A DNA stretch of 64,000 bases from Ascaris suum (Eukaryota; Nematoda; Chromadorea; Rhabditida; Ascarididae): assembly GCA_013433145.1 (NCBI GenBank), contig CM024169.1:1860001-1924000 (forward strand). The letters run 5' to 3'. Numbering within the stretch: the stretch's first letter is position 1; each line of letters begins with the position of its first letter. The notes under the pieces were generated by a model. That model was given only the letters and a program-made list of their open reading frames with translations. It had not been told where the DNA came from and ran no database searches. A program made the translations under genes and the position numbers. Positions 11,086 to 24,300 of this stretch are shown here, piece after piece.

Positions 11086-14000
11086 TCACAAGCGGACTGA
11101 TTTGCCGGGTGCCAATTCCAGATAGGAACGCTTAGCGAATGCCTTATCGAAGCACGCATAATCGGGTAATACCTTCAAATCACCGTATCCGACCACTGAT
11201 GGCGGCGTTACTAACATCCGCTCCACAACACGTACGATATCTGCACTCGTTATTGCATCTGCAACAATTCCATTGCATTTTCAATGCAACTAGGTTTATA
11301 TATGGTTTCTAATGGTATCAATAACAGTAAAAAAAAAAATCAAAAGATGAGATTTCCCTTAGCAACATCACGAGAGCAAAAAAGAAAAAAATGCTTCTTT
11401 GAAATTCTTTGCTCATTTGGATTTTCCTGTAAAGATGAAATGCATAAACCATACATCTTTTTTTGTCATTTGAGTTTTTCCAACTCTAATAACTATTGGA
11501 ACTTGCCGTAATTCCAAATGTAGATTTATTTAAGAGGATACAAGAAAGTTTGGGCAAATGTCATAACATGAGGTTTCATTTGTCATTCGACGTTCGTGTT
11601 GAGTAGGCAAATCTATTGTGCAACAGCAGCAATCAAATCTATGAGTATCGCTTACTCTTTGATTCCCTCACAAACTTCAATATGTATCTTGCATGTAATA
11701 AGCTTTTTACAACAACAGCAATATATGGAGCTTTTATGACTAGCAAAAATAACTTCGATCCAAAAGTTCAACTTCTATCGCTGAATTTGAATTCGCACTT
11801 TTAATTGTCTCTCTGTAAATTTCCCATAACCACTTTACCATTGTTCCACGAAGCAACGTTCAACGTAAAAAATGATAACGGAAACTCACCGATTCTTCGG
11901 ATATATTCGGCTGGTTTCCGGCGGTATCCATGCCCAAGCACCTGCCTCGAGAGATCTTCAAACATCACCGGTCTTACTTCCAAATTCATCATTAGCTGAC
12001 TTTTCAACTGCGTCTTTGCTCGCTCTAGTTCCTCCTTTGCGGCCCCGCTGGGTAATCGTAAGAATTGCTGAACGATTACCGTCACCGTATCATAAAGCTG
12101 CAAACAAAGCATTCGTTTTTTTCAATTGCAATCGTGATTTCACATCAACGGATGAATTTTATGAAAGGTTTCGAGAGGATCGTTGAAAAGAAAATTTGAC
12201 TCCTTTAGATATGTGTGGCATTACATGTATTGAGCTTAAATTATACAAACATCTGAAACATTACGGTCGAGAGATTAATCATAACCACACACAAAAAATT
12301 TCTATCTTCTCCGTTGTTAGTATAGCCGATGACTTATTTTTTTCGAATAAAATCCCTTGCTTCGCTCTTTGGTGACAAGCTCATCACATACTAACAGAAT
12401 AAAATGTTCTAGGTGCTCAAAGAAATAATAAAAAACCTTTTCAATCCTTATAGAAGAGAGCAACTCCAACACAAGCCATAAATGAAATAGAAGGAAGGCT
12501 GCTAACTTTTGAGGGATCGCTGGATGCCTGGATACAGAATAGACCGGAATCTGCATATGCATGGTTGAATGCCGTTGCGTTATACATCCAGTGGCATCTT
12601 AAAATAGCCAACTTTGCTTCACTTCGCTCAACTATATTACTCAACTATCCTCGTCGACAATTATGATAGTCGACTCATAGGGTCAATCAATTAACCTGAC
12701 GTACAGAGATAGCGCAAATAAAAACAATATAAAGCTGCAAGAGCTGTTATTCGCGGATAACCCAAATTAAATTTAGCTAAGATCTGCGGCTACTGATCAA
12801 CAGATGTTGCTGGAAGAACCGAGAAAAATAAGGTGTGAAAACGAAATAATTTCGGTTAACGTGTGGCAGTTCTCCACAAAACTTACCGGTGCTCGAGTTT
12901 CTGGAGTTAAAACACTACGTGAACTCCTCCACAAAACTTACCGGTGCTCGAGTTCCTGGAGTTAAAACACTACGTGAACTCCTCCCCACTTCTTCCCCTC
13001 AGCGAAAATTTTGCTCATATTAAGCTTTAAAACTTTCACATAAATGATCTCGCATAGATCCTGGAAATCTCCTGCCGACTCTTGCGCCACCTGATGTTTT
13101 GTCCACTGTCAAGTACCGCCAGAAGTTCAAGTCTCTATCCGTGTGAAGGTTATCACGATGTAAACCACTATGCTTTGCTATAGCTGAACCCCCATTTCCA
13201 GCCCCCACAAAAGCGCTTTTGCGTCTCATCTTTGATGCCAACTCTAAATCCCCTATTCAGCAAACAGCATTTAGTCCGCAAAAAATGACACGTTACTTAG
13301 CAAAATATAATTTAACAACTGCAAGAGAGCTGACCTATTAAGCACATCGACGTACAATCGTGTGTACATTCCTTTGCCTGGACCACCCGCACTGAAACTG
13401 CCACCACCACCCATCAATGACTGCAGTACACAGAAAGCAACGAAGTCCTCGTCCCTGTAGCCGCAGCTCTCGAAGCCGATAACCACGTGTGCCAGGTTCG
13501 GAAACGGAGACGGACCCAAAGCCATGTTGCTCAAATCCTTCACCACCTGAAGAAAACCCATCAACAGATCAAGATCGAAGACTCACCAGAAGTGTTTCTT
13601 CTGGCGCCTCATGTGAGGAGATAAAAGACATGGGTCGAGGCGAGTTAAAGCACCTGAAATGGATGACGTACGGACTGCGTGAAGAGAGATGAAAACTGGT
13701 TCAAGAAGTCCTCAACCAACAAATTAAGAACAGCTGAGAATAAAAACTTGTATAGCGCGCGAAACGAGGAATTGGCCATCTCTGTGGTGTCCATCCGCCG
13801 CCCCCCCCCCCCCTCTCCACGTGAATCCATTGACCTTAAAACATGCCAAATTCCACAGTTATTCTGGCAGCACATTGAATTTCCCCAACTTCCGGGCAAT
13901 TATGCATTTTAAAAAATACTCCACGAAGTGGACATTCATTAAGCATTTCTAGGCACTCTTGTCTACCCTAGCAAATCCCACGTGCTTTTTCTTGGTTACT

Positions 14001-16151
14001 TGCGAGGTCACACCTAAAATAGAAAGCATGAGTAAGAAAAGAGCGTCATGTAATCTTTTGACGTTCATTGTCGATGGATAACAATTGCCCGCTTTAATCA
14101 TGGTCGACAGACATTAGCGCATCTTCCTGCAGCTGCCTTCTTTTGCAGTCAACATTGCAAGTGAATAACTACTCTACTTGGAGCAATTATCACAAATACG
14201 ATACTCACCACCAAGCGCAGAAGATCCTCCCCCCCCCCCCTTCCCCTGTACCCCTACGGGCAGGTAAGTTCACCTACTTGAGCGAGAAGCGTCCTATATC
14301 AATCGCTACAATATTTGCAATGATCGATGGTAACACAAATGTGGCATCACTGAGTAGTGCCACCCTTGAATTCGCATTGAAATATTGCGTTATGTTTTAC
14401 GAATACAGTGTTTCCCATAGAATGAAACCCAAGCCTTTGTATTGCAATAATTCAACACCGGCATATATCCTCACTGAAAGCACTTAGCAAGATCAGTTTC
14501 AGCGTATGCTTCATGTTTCATTTTAGAGCATGCTCGAGCCGCAAATGAGGCATGTACCGCATCGCAATCATATACTTCCCCCCCCCCCCCCCAAAAAAAA
14601 GCTATTTTGTAGTGCTGCATCGTTTGCAAAAGCATATTGACGACACATTTGAGTTGAAAAATGCCCATAATGTTCAAGGAACACAGATTTTTGCTGCTTC
14701 TTGCTGAAACGATTCCCCCGTAATTTGTAACCATAGATTAACACCATAATTATTGCGGACGGCAATTTCTCTTGGCTGCACGAAATTTTGCGCCCATCTG
14801 AAATTAGAATACCTGGCATGAAATGTGTTTCCGCATTCCACTCACTTCACCAATCCCCTCCACTAAAAAACAAAACACGTCTAATTAATCCGAAATCTAA
14901 TAAAGCGTCGCTTTCACGTAATTCAATCGATGCAAATAAGCTTCATCAAATACCGAACTGAGACTATTGCTGCGAGAAAAATACATGCAAGCAAATATGG
15001 CACTGCCAAAATGTGTTGTAAAAAATGCAAATTTACAAACGCATATAAAAGCAAGCACAAATAACTGCGCAAAAAATAGCCTACTCGTTTATCTCCGCCC
15101 GTATATTGAGCAGCAGACTTGTCGAGGGGTGGCTCATTTGGAAGTAGAAGAGAGCTATCTTTAGCCCATGTTGTTTTTGATGCATCAAAAAGCTCGCGTG
15201 CAGCATCAACCAGTATATCATGATCCACGCCGATACCTAAACATCAAAACGTTTCATTCCATAAAGCAAACTGCATCAAAAATTTCAGCAAGGAATCTTC
15301 TAATAAACAATATGTTTATCATCGAATAGATTTACTAATATAAAGTAATGCCCAAGAAGTAAGTTATTGATTCTCATAAATTAAAACTAAACGAAACTTT
15401 GAAAAACGTTCAGATTTACTCGGTAGATCGAACTCGGCTCGCTGCACCCTTTTTTATGTGGGCAACCGACCATAATTCATAGAAGAATAAACAAGTGCAA
15501 AAGATCAGTAAATAAAAGAATAAATAACCTGCAACAACCATTCGATCGGGCGAGTGATATTGCTTCATATACGAGAAAAGATGCTGTCTTTGGATTTTAT
15601 TAACGTTTTCCGGTGGGCAATATTTTGAGAAGCCGAGAGTATTTCCGTTGAAAGCTGCCTGAAAGCGAGAAAATTTGCAAATGCGTACGACTCCGACTCC
15701 ACCATCAGAGAAATGATCGAACTTATTAGGCACGATGCGCCACTCGAATCAACAATTATTATAGACGAACGTATTTGTCCTGCTGTGCGCATGTGTCTGT
15801 GTCTGTCCCGATTGTCGGCCGATCAACTGATAACAACAAATCAATCACAATTTATGCTTTGTCGCTCAACTGCTTATAAAAATTGCATTTGGGTCTGCTT
15901 GAAATGCATGAAAGCTGAAAGACGATAACAACGAACTATAATACACATTCGTTTGTATCGCAAACGGGTGAAAGAGTTACCGTTTGTGAGGTCGCGTAGT
16001 CAATTTTTGAATGTGAAAATGCATTAAAACAAAAGCATAAGGCTCAGTTATTTCCAATTTCCAGTGGTCGCCTATCGAATTCAGAAATAGCGCCACAGAA
16101 CATTTTTAAAAATGTTTAAAGCATAAACTGCTTTCAATATATATGGAAATG

Positions 16152-16245
<94 letters not shown>

Positions 16246-19200
16246 ATTTATATTTATATTTATATTTATATATACGCTTGAGCATAATTTAATACAAACG
16301 CTCTCAGCTATTACCTTTGAGTTGCAGTATGCATTGTAGAGAAGATGAAATGATATTTTAATCGATTTATTAAACTGCTATCAAGTTCCCAAAAAAAGCA
16401 TTTATAAGTGTCCACTTTAGAAGAAAGAAGCCTAATGAAAAAAAGATCATACTTTCTGATATAATAAATAAAACATGAGTAAAGCCATCAAAAATCAATT
16501 AATAGAGGCGATATAGGATCGATGATGCACCACCTTCACTACAACAAAAAAGACGATCAATGAAAGCTACGTCAATGTTTGCATGTACAAATACGCAATA
16601 ACGAGTAAAATCGAAGAGAAGAGAAATAAAATAAAACTCAACCTCATGTATCCAATCAGTGAGGAGTGCCTCACATTCCGGTTTCGAGCTCATATCCTCA
16701 TTCTCGAAGCTCACGATTAAACGGCAATCTTCCAACTGAAATGATATATGATCACACAGAAATCATGCAACATATCGCTATAACGCAGTGTTACTCCTAA
16801 CAAAGCCACTATCAACAATATATACTATGAAGTTTTCTCCTCACAAAGAAAAACAAAACATTCAAATATTCAGTGATATAAGCAAATGAACGAGAATCAT
16901 CTCCACTGCTGCATCAATAAAAGAAGTCAAAAAATTACCAAAGATAATGATTATAACGTTCAGACAGAGTCTAGCTCCAATCCACAATGAAAAATAAGGA
17001 CTGATGAAATTTCCACCAACGCGGTCAGACGTTCACCCAGATTCTCCACTATTGAGCTATTTCAAATGGCTTTTTTTTAAACTTTCAAACTAATAAACGA
17101 CAGAGGGACATATTTACTATCGCTGACATACAGTTACACCCTTACCTCAGGTTAAATTTTCCCGTATGTGAACATTTCTAAACACCTAAGGACAATGGTA
17201 ACATGGAGGGAAAAACCTTCCAAGAAAGGCCTCAAGAGAACCAAACTTTTTTACATGCCAAGGAATGCACACATTAGAGGAAGCTCCTGATATTTTTTAG
17301 TAACTAGCAATAAAACCTCCTCTCCCTGTCCCATCCTCATAAGAGCAAACAGCTTGTTTAAAAAAGCATAGCTAGAGTAACAAAACTTTGGTGTAAAACC
17401 AAAGCAATTGCATATTACTAGAACTAAAACCTTAATGGCAAACAGATTTGCAGAGGTTGCAAATAATAAAAGTCATCCTGGGAGAGCAAACAAATTGAAA
17501 ACCGCTTCTTTATGAGGATAAAAATGAAATTCGAAAAATATAACGAACAACAAAAAGTGATATGCTTCCAAACTGCTTGTTTGTTAGAGGTTTGCCAGGT
17601 TGAAATTGATTTTTCCAACGTTTAATCCCCCCCCCCCCCCTGCAAACCAAAAATAACCTCCCATCTTTAGAAATAAATGGAAGAAAATAAGCGCATAAAT
17701 TGGATGCATACCCACTTCCAAACCTCCCCCCCCCCCCCGCACTCCTCGCAACCTCGTACCTACACTAATTCCTAAAACAAAAAATTTAAAGCTTTAACCT
17801 CTTGTGGCGCAATCAGAGGTCGATGAACCGCATCGGCAATCACAGCAAGAACATCCTTCACACCGCTGATGTGGCAAGAAGAAGCATAAATGAAGGTATC
17901 CTTCGTCGACTGACAGTCTATGAGTGCGCCTCTTTGCTCAAGCAACGAAAACAACTCTTCTTTCGACGCAAAAGACGACGTTGCCTCAACAGATGATACG
18001 CTCTAATTTCATTTCCTTATTACCAGCGCTCATTATACTCATATAAAAGTGAATGAACTGACGCCTATATATCCTGGAAGTGAAAAAAATATCGCCTTAT
18101 AAGATGAAATAAAGTGAAGCACTAGCTGAAGTAAAATAATGCAAATATAGCCTAAAAAGAAAGATTCATAGTAAATCAGCAGATGCGAGCACACACCACC
18201 ACAAGTGAAAATCTTCTCGCGCTAGGCTGTGTTAAAATTTTACCAATTTCTAGCTAAATGCCAACATACCCCCAATTTCTCTCCAATGAAGAGAATATGG
18301 GATGGTTTGTTGGCGGAAGTTGCACATTTCAATAGTTCCGCTCAACTTCGTCCTGCATTGTTTGCATCACGACGTTCTATTACCCTCTCACAACTATGTG
18401 GACTCAGAAAGTGAACAAATACAAATATTGCGTAAACAAGCACTTCCTATTAAAGGCTAGCCATGCTGTAAATAAGTGTAAGGTCATGTAAAATACACGA
18501 TGAAGGTGAAACATGTTACATTAGCCAAAAAACTTTTCTGCAGAAATCAGTTCTTCACATAATAGATTATCAGTACTCTAATCTTGATTTCCATTTGGGG
18601 AGGGGGGGAGGGGGGAGGGGAGAGGGAGGGGAGATTAAATCAGATCACGATCAATAAAAAAATTGAACAATTGTTTTCCACCTGCTATAATCAAAAGAAG
18701 TTCCATAGCCAGTGTACTTCGCGTAAGGTAAGAAAAGAGCATGGAGGTGGATTCTCTCTATTCTTCTTGCCTACATCCCGGCTCACGGCCACAAGCGCCT
18801 TTTCTTCACTTCGAAATGCTATGTTCTAAAGTCGTATCAAAGTAAAAAGAGGAAATTTTCCTACCAGCGTTAATTTCTATCAAAGACTTCACTAAAAGCT
18901 GCTTATAAAAAACACCACTTTAAACCTCTTTATTGTAATACAGAACCACCAGTTATGGAGATGCCCTCTAATTGAGGTTTTAAAGCGCATATAGTTCTCG
19001 TTTGTTTAAATCTGTTCAAGGTTTTAAATCCGTTCCGATATGAATCGTTTTTATTTCATAGTTTCACTATATTTTCTATGATTCAATCGTTTCGATGCTC
19101 TCATTTTTACTTTACTCTGTGTTATTCTCATCTTCCATATTTGTAAGTGACATTTTAGTTACATTGAGTTCACTACTACAATGAGTAGACCTTATAATTT

Positions 19201-21351
19201 CAACACATTACTTTCCCTTATTTGTTTGATAGAAATGATGAAATAGTCGATTCTCTAAGAACTCTGAGGATAGTACTTCAATCTTTATACCAGAACGGTC
19301 ATAATCTTCAAATGAGTGCATAACGAAATGAAATATGATCACAGAGAATGGCTATGACACACGTATAGCAATATGTTAATTATAATAAAACATACCGAAA
19401 AAGCGAGCTTTTCGATGAAATGTGAAGTACCCGACGGGTAATAAACTTCATAGCGTGAACCAGAATCGATCGCTACTGAAGATTATATAACTTTAATGAG
19501 CATATATTTCTCTAGAATATCACATCTGACCTCTTCCTTCTCTATCGAAACTATTTGTTAGTGATGATAGATGATAGAAGACCGATGTTTATAACTTCCG
19601 ATTGATTATCACGTTCGATACTCATCACCTTTAGTCATTCATTGGTGTAGCACTGTTGATATGAGTGACATGAGAGATGCATTCAATAATTGCCTCTCAT
19701 AATAAAGAAGCAATAAATATAGAAAAGAATTTGGTAGTCAAAACAAAGCATGAGAGATGTCCACCCCACACTTTCCTATTCACCTCGTCGTGGGAGACTG
19801 GGCACTTGAAGACTGCAGCAGAAAATTGTCAACTCCTCTTGAAGATTCGTCGCCTTTATAATGAAGCAGGGCAATCTCTAGGTAGCATCAATGCCGTCAT
19901 GGAAAAGATATAGTAATAAAAAGTAAGGCTTCGCCACAAATTCATATCTGGTGGCCAGGTTCGGTGCCCGTTAAGAACAACTAGGCTTGCAGAAACCGCA
20001 AAAAAAAAAACGCTGAAAACGAGTCTATTTGATTCAGAATGTGAAGCGAAGAAAAAAAGAGACCTCCAATGGTGCAATACTGTCCATAATGCGGCTCAGA
20101 GGCGACTTTCATGCCATTCTCTAGTACCGTCAACTTCGTATCGAATGGCTCTATATCGATATGGGCTGCATAGGCGACCTCTGAAAGGCCCGGGATAGGT
20201 TCCGTTAATGGAATCCGGTTTATGTCGATCCCCGCCTAAAAATTTCTTTTTGATTTGTTACGCTCTATGTTTAATACGTTTATTTGACGTCGCTATACGA
20301 GTAAGCTGAAATGTAATGGAAATAAGCTGCTAACATTAGAGCGGTATTGAATTGCTGCTGGCTTTATACTCAACGATATCACCAAAAAAACCCCCGAAAC
20401 ATGGAAGGCAAAAAGAATCGTTTAGATTTGCAAAAATATAAATAAATATTTTCGTAATTCTCTCAATTTTAGAGTATCTAAATTCTATTAAAATGTGCTT
20501 TGCGCGACGTATCTCTCATTTCTTTAAGAACACTTTTTTCTCAATTTATTTTATTCAAGAAAGCGCTCATTACGAATAATTTGTCTCCTCATATATCTTC
20601 CACTTCCGCTTCAGAGCAGAAATTGTATGGCAGCTTGAAGTTTAGGGCTTAGGTTGATCTCATGCTCATCGGATGCTGACGAGTCGATTCACCGTTATTT
20701 CCAGGAGGAGCGTCAGGACTCATTCCATCCCATCGTCCTGATAAGGGCGATGGACGGAGTGGCTCGGTAGGATGGAGCCAAGGAATATGGTTAGAGCCTG
20801 CATACAATCAACCGCGTAGTACCCATGTGTACACAGTAGCCAAACTTCTTTAAGAAAAGTGCACTACAAATATGCCCCAGGTTTTGAAGGAAGTTGGAGG
20901 ATGAAATAACTTCCATAAAACAGATGAATAAGATTATATGTGAACTATCAAGAAGATTTGCCTACGTATAGCAAGGGAAATGCTCGTTTTTTGCAACGCC
21001 AAGAGGCACAAAAGGACGGAGAAAAATGAGAGAACAAAATGTATTATTTCCACATTTAATCCCCGAAAAAAGTTGGCCTTAACCTTTAACTTGAAACTGA
21101 CTACACAGAACTGCACTTCAACAGAATGTCGCAAGGATGAAAACAATGAAGCAAAACTTACATCGACTTTAAGGGGATGACCGGTGGCAGTGGCAAAATG
21201 GGATGAAGAGTCCTTCTTGTATGTTGCATACCAACGCCTATAAACAGATAATGTTTGGTATGAAGGTATAAATCACTAAGTTTCACATTTTCTGCAAGGG
21301 AAAGAAGCACATTATTTTCCTGTGCTTTCCGGCAGACGCGTACTGTGCCAT
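11086..21351 (-). CDS. PMPCA: Mitochondrial processing peptidase alpha subunit
   Basis: Exons in transcript order: 21351-21311 (candidate first exon), 21237-21162, 20235-20064, 19475-19396, 18002-17799, 16735-16643, 15658-15529, 15236-15085, 13546-13335, 12597-12507, 12097-11890, 11258-11086 (TGA 11088-11086). The eleven firm exons sum to 1,591 nt and all phases agree; with the candidate first exon the protein is 543 residues. Family marks in order: basic presequence (RWYATYKK), [30 protein letters not shown] (alpha type, without the catalytic HxxEH of the beta subunit), CDCQ-like IDCQSTKDT, the substrate-binding glycine-rich loop [28 protein letters not shown], and [19 protein letters not shown]. 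It pairs with the beta subunit in the matrix to cleave presequences; the alpha subunit recognises the substrate. The first exon has a weak GTGCTT donor and an alternative ATG nearby, so the N-terminus is uncertain. Confidence 0.93.
12872..12981. repeat. 55-bp direct tandem duplication
   Basis: Two adjacent copies of 55 bp (12872-12926 and 12927-12981), each starting CTCCACAAAACTTACCGG. I see a single mismatch (TTTCTGG against TTCCTGG). It lies in a PMP CA intron between the exons at 12597 and 13335. The near identity suggests a recent event. Confidence 0.85.
16153..16274. repeat. (TA)n microsatellite with TATATTTA tail
   Basis: A pure TA/AT run of about 78 bp passes into TTTATATTTATATATTTA repeats. 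It lies in the PMPCA intron between the exons at 16643 and 15658. Confidence 0.95.
20640..20830 (+). repeat. GC-richer segment with tRNA-like boxes (possible SINE)
   Basis: Inside a PMPCA intron, a markedly GC-richer block contains TGGCTCGGTAGG, a good match to a pol III A box, followed about 20 nt later by GGTTAGAGCC, one mismatch from a B-box core. The A-B spacing is shorter than in normal tRNAs and no cloverleaf forms by eye. A tRNA-derived SINE remnant is possible; a second copy would be needed to show it. Confidence 0.2.
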
Positions 21352-24300
21352 AACAACGTTGCCGCTTAATGTCTGTACGTATCACTTTCTTTGCCACAAG
21401 CATTCAGCGTTCACTAAAATTTATGGATTGCCGGCCACGTTACTCTCCTTTTATCTATATTTGCCAAATGCATTCACAACACCCTTGGCCATAATTTAAA
21501 TGGCCATTCTTGTAGCATCATTAGTTTTCAATTCAGTTTACATCTAATTAAAGCAAGAATCGACCTTGTGGAATGCGAATCGATAAGTCGCGTTACGCTC
21601 CGGAAGCGTCGACATAATACCCGTGAGAGCATCTGAATAATTTACGTTTACGAGCGGATGGAATTCTTTTGCTCAGACAAAGTTAGTATGCGCAACTAAA
21701 CTTGCTGCAAATAATACAGCAATGTTTCATCGAGACGGCATATTTGGCCATGGGAGGATAGAAAGGATGGCGGTCATGAGGGGGAATGTGCTTCAAACAA
21801 TTCTTGCAAACGTGGATGACGGGAGCGTGAAAACGTGGAACTCGAGTGGGCGCAGCACGGAAGCAGTGCACTCAGACAAACCGACTCAGGCGCCGAATGA
21901 TACGCCCGCCGTGTGATCGATACTTTTTGGACAAGAAGAATGGAAAATTTGTAGTCGTCCCTCTAAAAGCGCCTTCAACTACGCCAAAACAACATTAGAA
22001 GACAAAGGAAAAAAAATGCGGGAGGGTTGGTAACATGTGGGAGAGAAGAGGTCAGTAAATGAGTGGAGAGGTCAAAAAAAAGTGCGATGAGACCTGAAGA
22101 CAGCATAAAAAATGCTGGAGAGGATCAAACAACGTTGAGATTAAACAAAATTTTGAAACGTTTGAGGAAAAGGCGACTGATAAAAACCCACCAGCCTCGC
22201 CGAATTATTACACAGCTTTTCGAATGACCTATTGAACTTTCATGATTTCTTTCTCACCCTTTCCGGACAAAATCAAGAAGCTGCAAAGCGTCAGGACAAG
22301 GCTAGAGGTTATTCACGATTCGGCTGTGTATTCTAACTCTCCGGTCTCTACCGACCTTTCTAATTTCCGACCGACTTTTTTGAGTTTTTTATTTTCCGAT
22401 CGTCTCCGATGATGTGGAAAAGGAGCTGAAAATGGTGAAATGAGAGTGGAAAACATCGAAAAGTTGGAAAACTTGAAGTACATAGAAAAGCATTCGAAGA
22501 ATTATTAGAAAGGCAAGAAATGAAAACAAATAAGGTTAGAAAACAATAGAAAAAAGTGGAAATACAGCAGATCATAAACACTCAAAAAATAGGCGAAAAT
22601 AGGCGAAAATATCGTAAACTATTTTTAGATTATAATCGACAAGCTCAGTGCCTTTACTCTCTGCATAAGCTCACATTAGCAATGCATTATAACTAAGGAT
22701 TTGCGACTCCGGAGTCAGTCTTCTCAGACTCCTCATTAGAAAGAGAGGAGCAACGTTGTAGTGCTGCATAAAAAAAGATCGCAATTGTGCAATAAATTGG
22801 GAGAAAAAAAAAGACAACATTGCGGGGAATTATTAAAAAAGAATGACGCAAAAAAATGAGAAGCAGCGGAAAAAAAGGTCGGAAAAAAATAAAATTATGG
22901 ACGAGTATTTTGCGATTAGAAAAAATACGACTAAAAAATCTCGGTGAATCATAAAATGGAACTTTATTTTCGGAACGGAAATATTAGAATAAAGCGAAAT
23001 TGTTCGGAAAAAAAAAAAGGATGGAAAGAGATGTTGTAGTTGAGTGAGAAAATTCGAGTAACGCTAACTCACGTTTTGCAACATTCATGTTCGCTCGGTA
23101 AAGTTTTTGTTGTTCTGTTCGAATCTTTCAAAAACTATTTCTGCCGTTTTCTTCACTTATTCCCTTAATCTAGTCTTTCGTGCTATTCGCTTAACGCTCT
23201 CTAATTTCCTTCGGATGAGCCGATCCTGAAGATGGGACGAAATTTTTGGAGAGTCATGACGAATCATTGCTATGGAGTGCGTTAACTTCTACTAAGAATA
23301 TCCTAGTAATGCATATTAATGGGAAGCAGCATCACGAACGACATCACCGCTAGAAGAAGACCATCTACTTAAGACTTGTGTACCTTCACACACTGCATCT
23401 GCCTTATTTGCAGATTCCATAGCGTCTAATTAAGGGCCACAGACCTGCCGTGGTTCCTTATCAGTTCATATCTCGTGATCTCTAATTGGAATGAAACATG
23501 GGGATCGTCTATGAATACCGCTAATTGCAAAGTACTACTAAAAGAAAATTTTATTGATGCCGGATAGGACAACTTAGCTAAGAGAACAGCAAAGAATTGA
23601 AAGAAGCTTTGCACCTTATCAGCATAAATCCTATCTGAAAGGGATGAAAATGCAAGGATTTTGCGAGAGAAACAATCACTGCCGAGTTATGAACTTGCAC
23701 AGACTCCAGCCTTGTGGTGTAAAACAACTGCACATTTTCGTGTTAGATTGCTTCGTTTATTACTCGAATGAATAACTTTTATTACTCGAATGAATAAGTT
23801 CTTTCATATGAACATCATGAATGGGTGACCAGTACCACGGCTAAGTGCGTCGACCCCCGACCCAACATTGGGGAGTATTCCCATCGCTCTCTCTCTCTGC
23901 CCACATTTTCGTACTCTCTATCCTCAACGTTTCAGCTCAATGTGATCCAGAAGTAAGGAAAAAATCAGCCTTTTTTATATCGTTAAAAATAGCAGTATCT
24001 ATTTTCGTGCTTGAAAAAGTTACTCAAAGCTTCGGGCTCGGTGCTTTTCCTCACCAACCATTCAGTAAATCAATCGTTGTCGTTTTCTCTGTCGTGCTCA
24101 CTGTCGCGTTGCGGGTGAATGAATTCTCGAAAAATAACGAAGAAGGCGGCAAATTCGCTTTTAAATGCGTCTAAAATGATTCCTAGGCGTGTGTGCTATA
24201 AATTAGGTGTTTTTTTTTCTGTCTGTCTTATGCTGATAAGTTTAATCAAGTTTTTAAGATAAGTTCAACTTAGGCGTAGATTAAGGCAAAGAGGTCAAAC

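Noticed and set aside
20660..20720. CTGACGAG string suggesting a hammerhead ribozyme core
   Set aside because: No GAAA half of the core and no matching stems nearby.
23821..23900. ATGGGTGACCAGTACC resembling the 3' part of 5S rRNA
   Set aside because: Only a short match; the rest of the 5S sequence and its internal promoter are absent.
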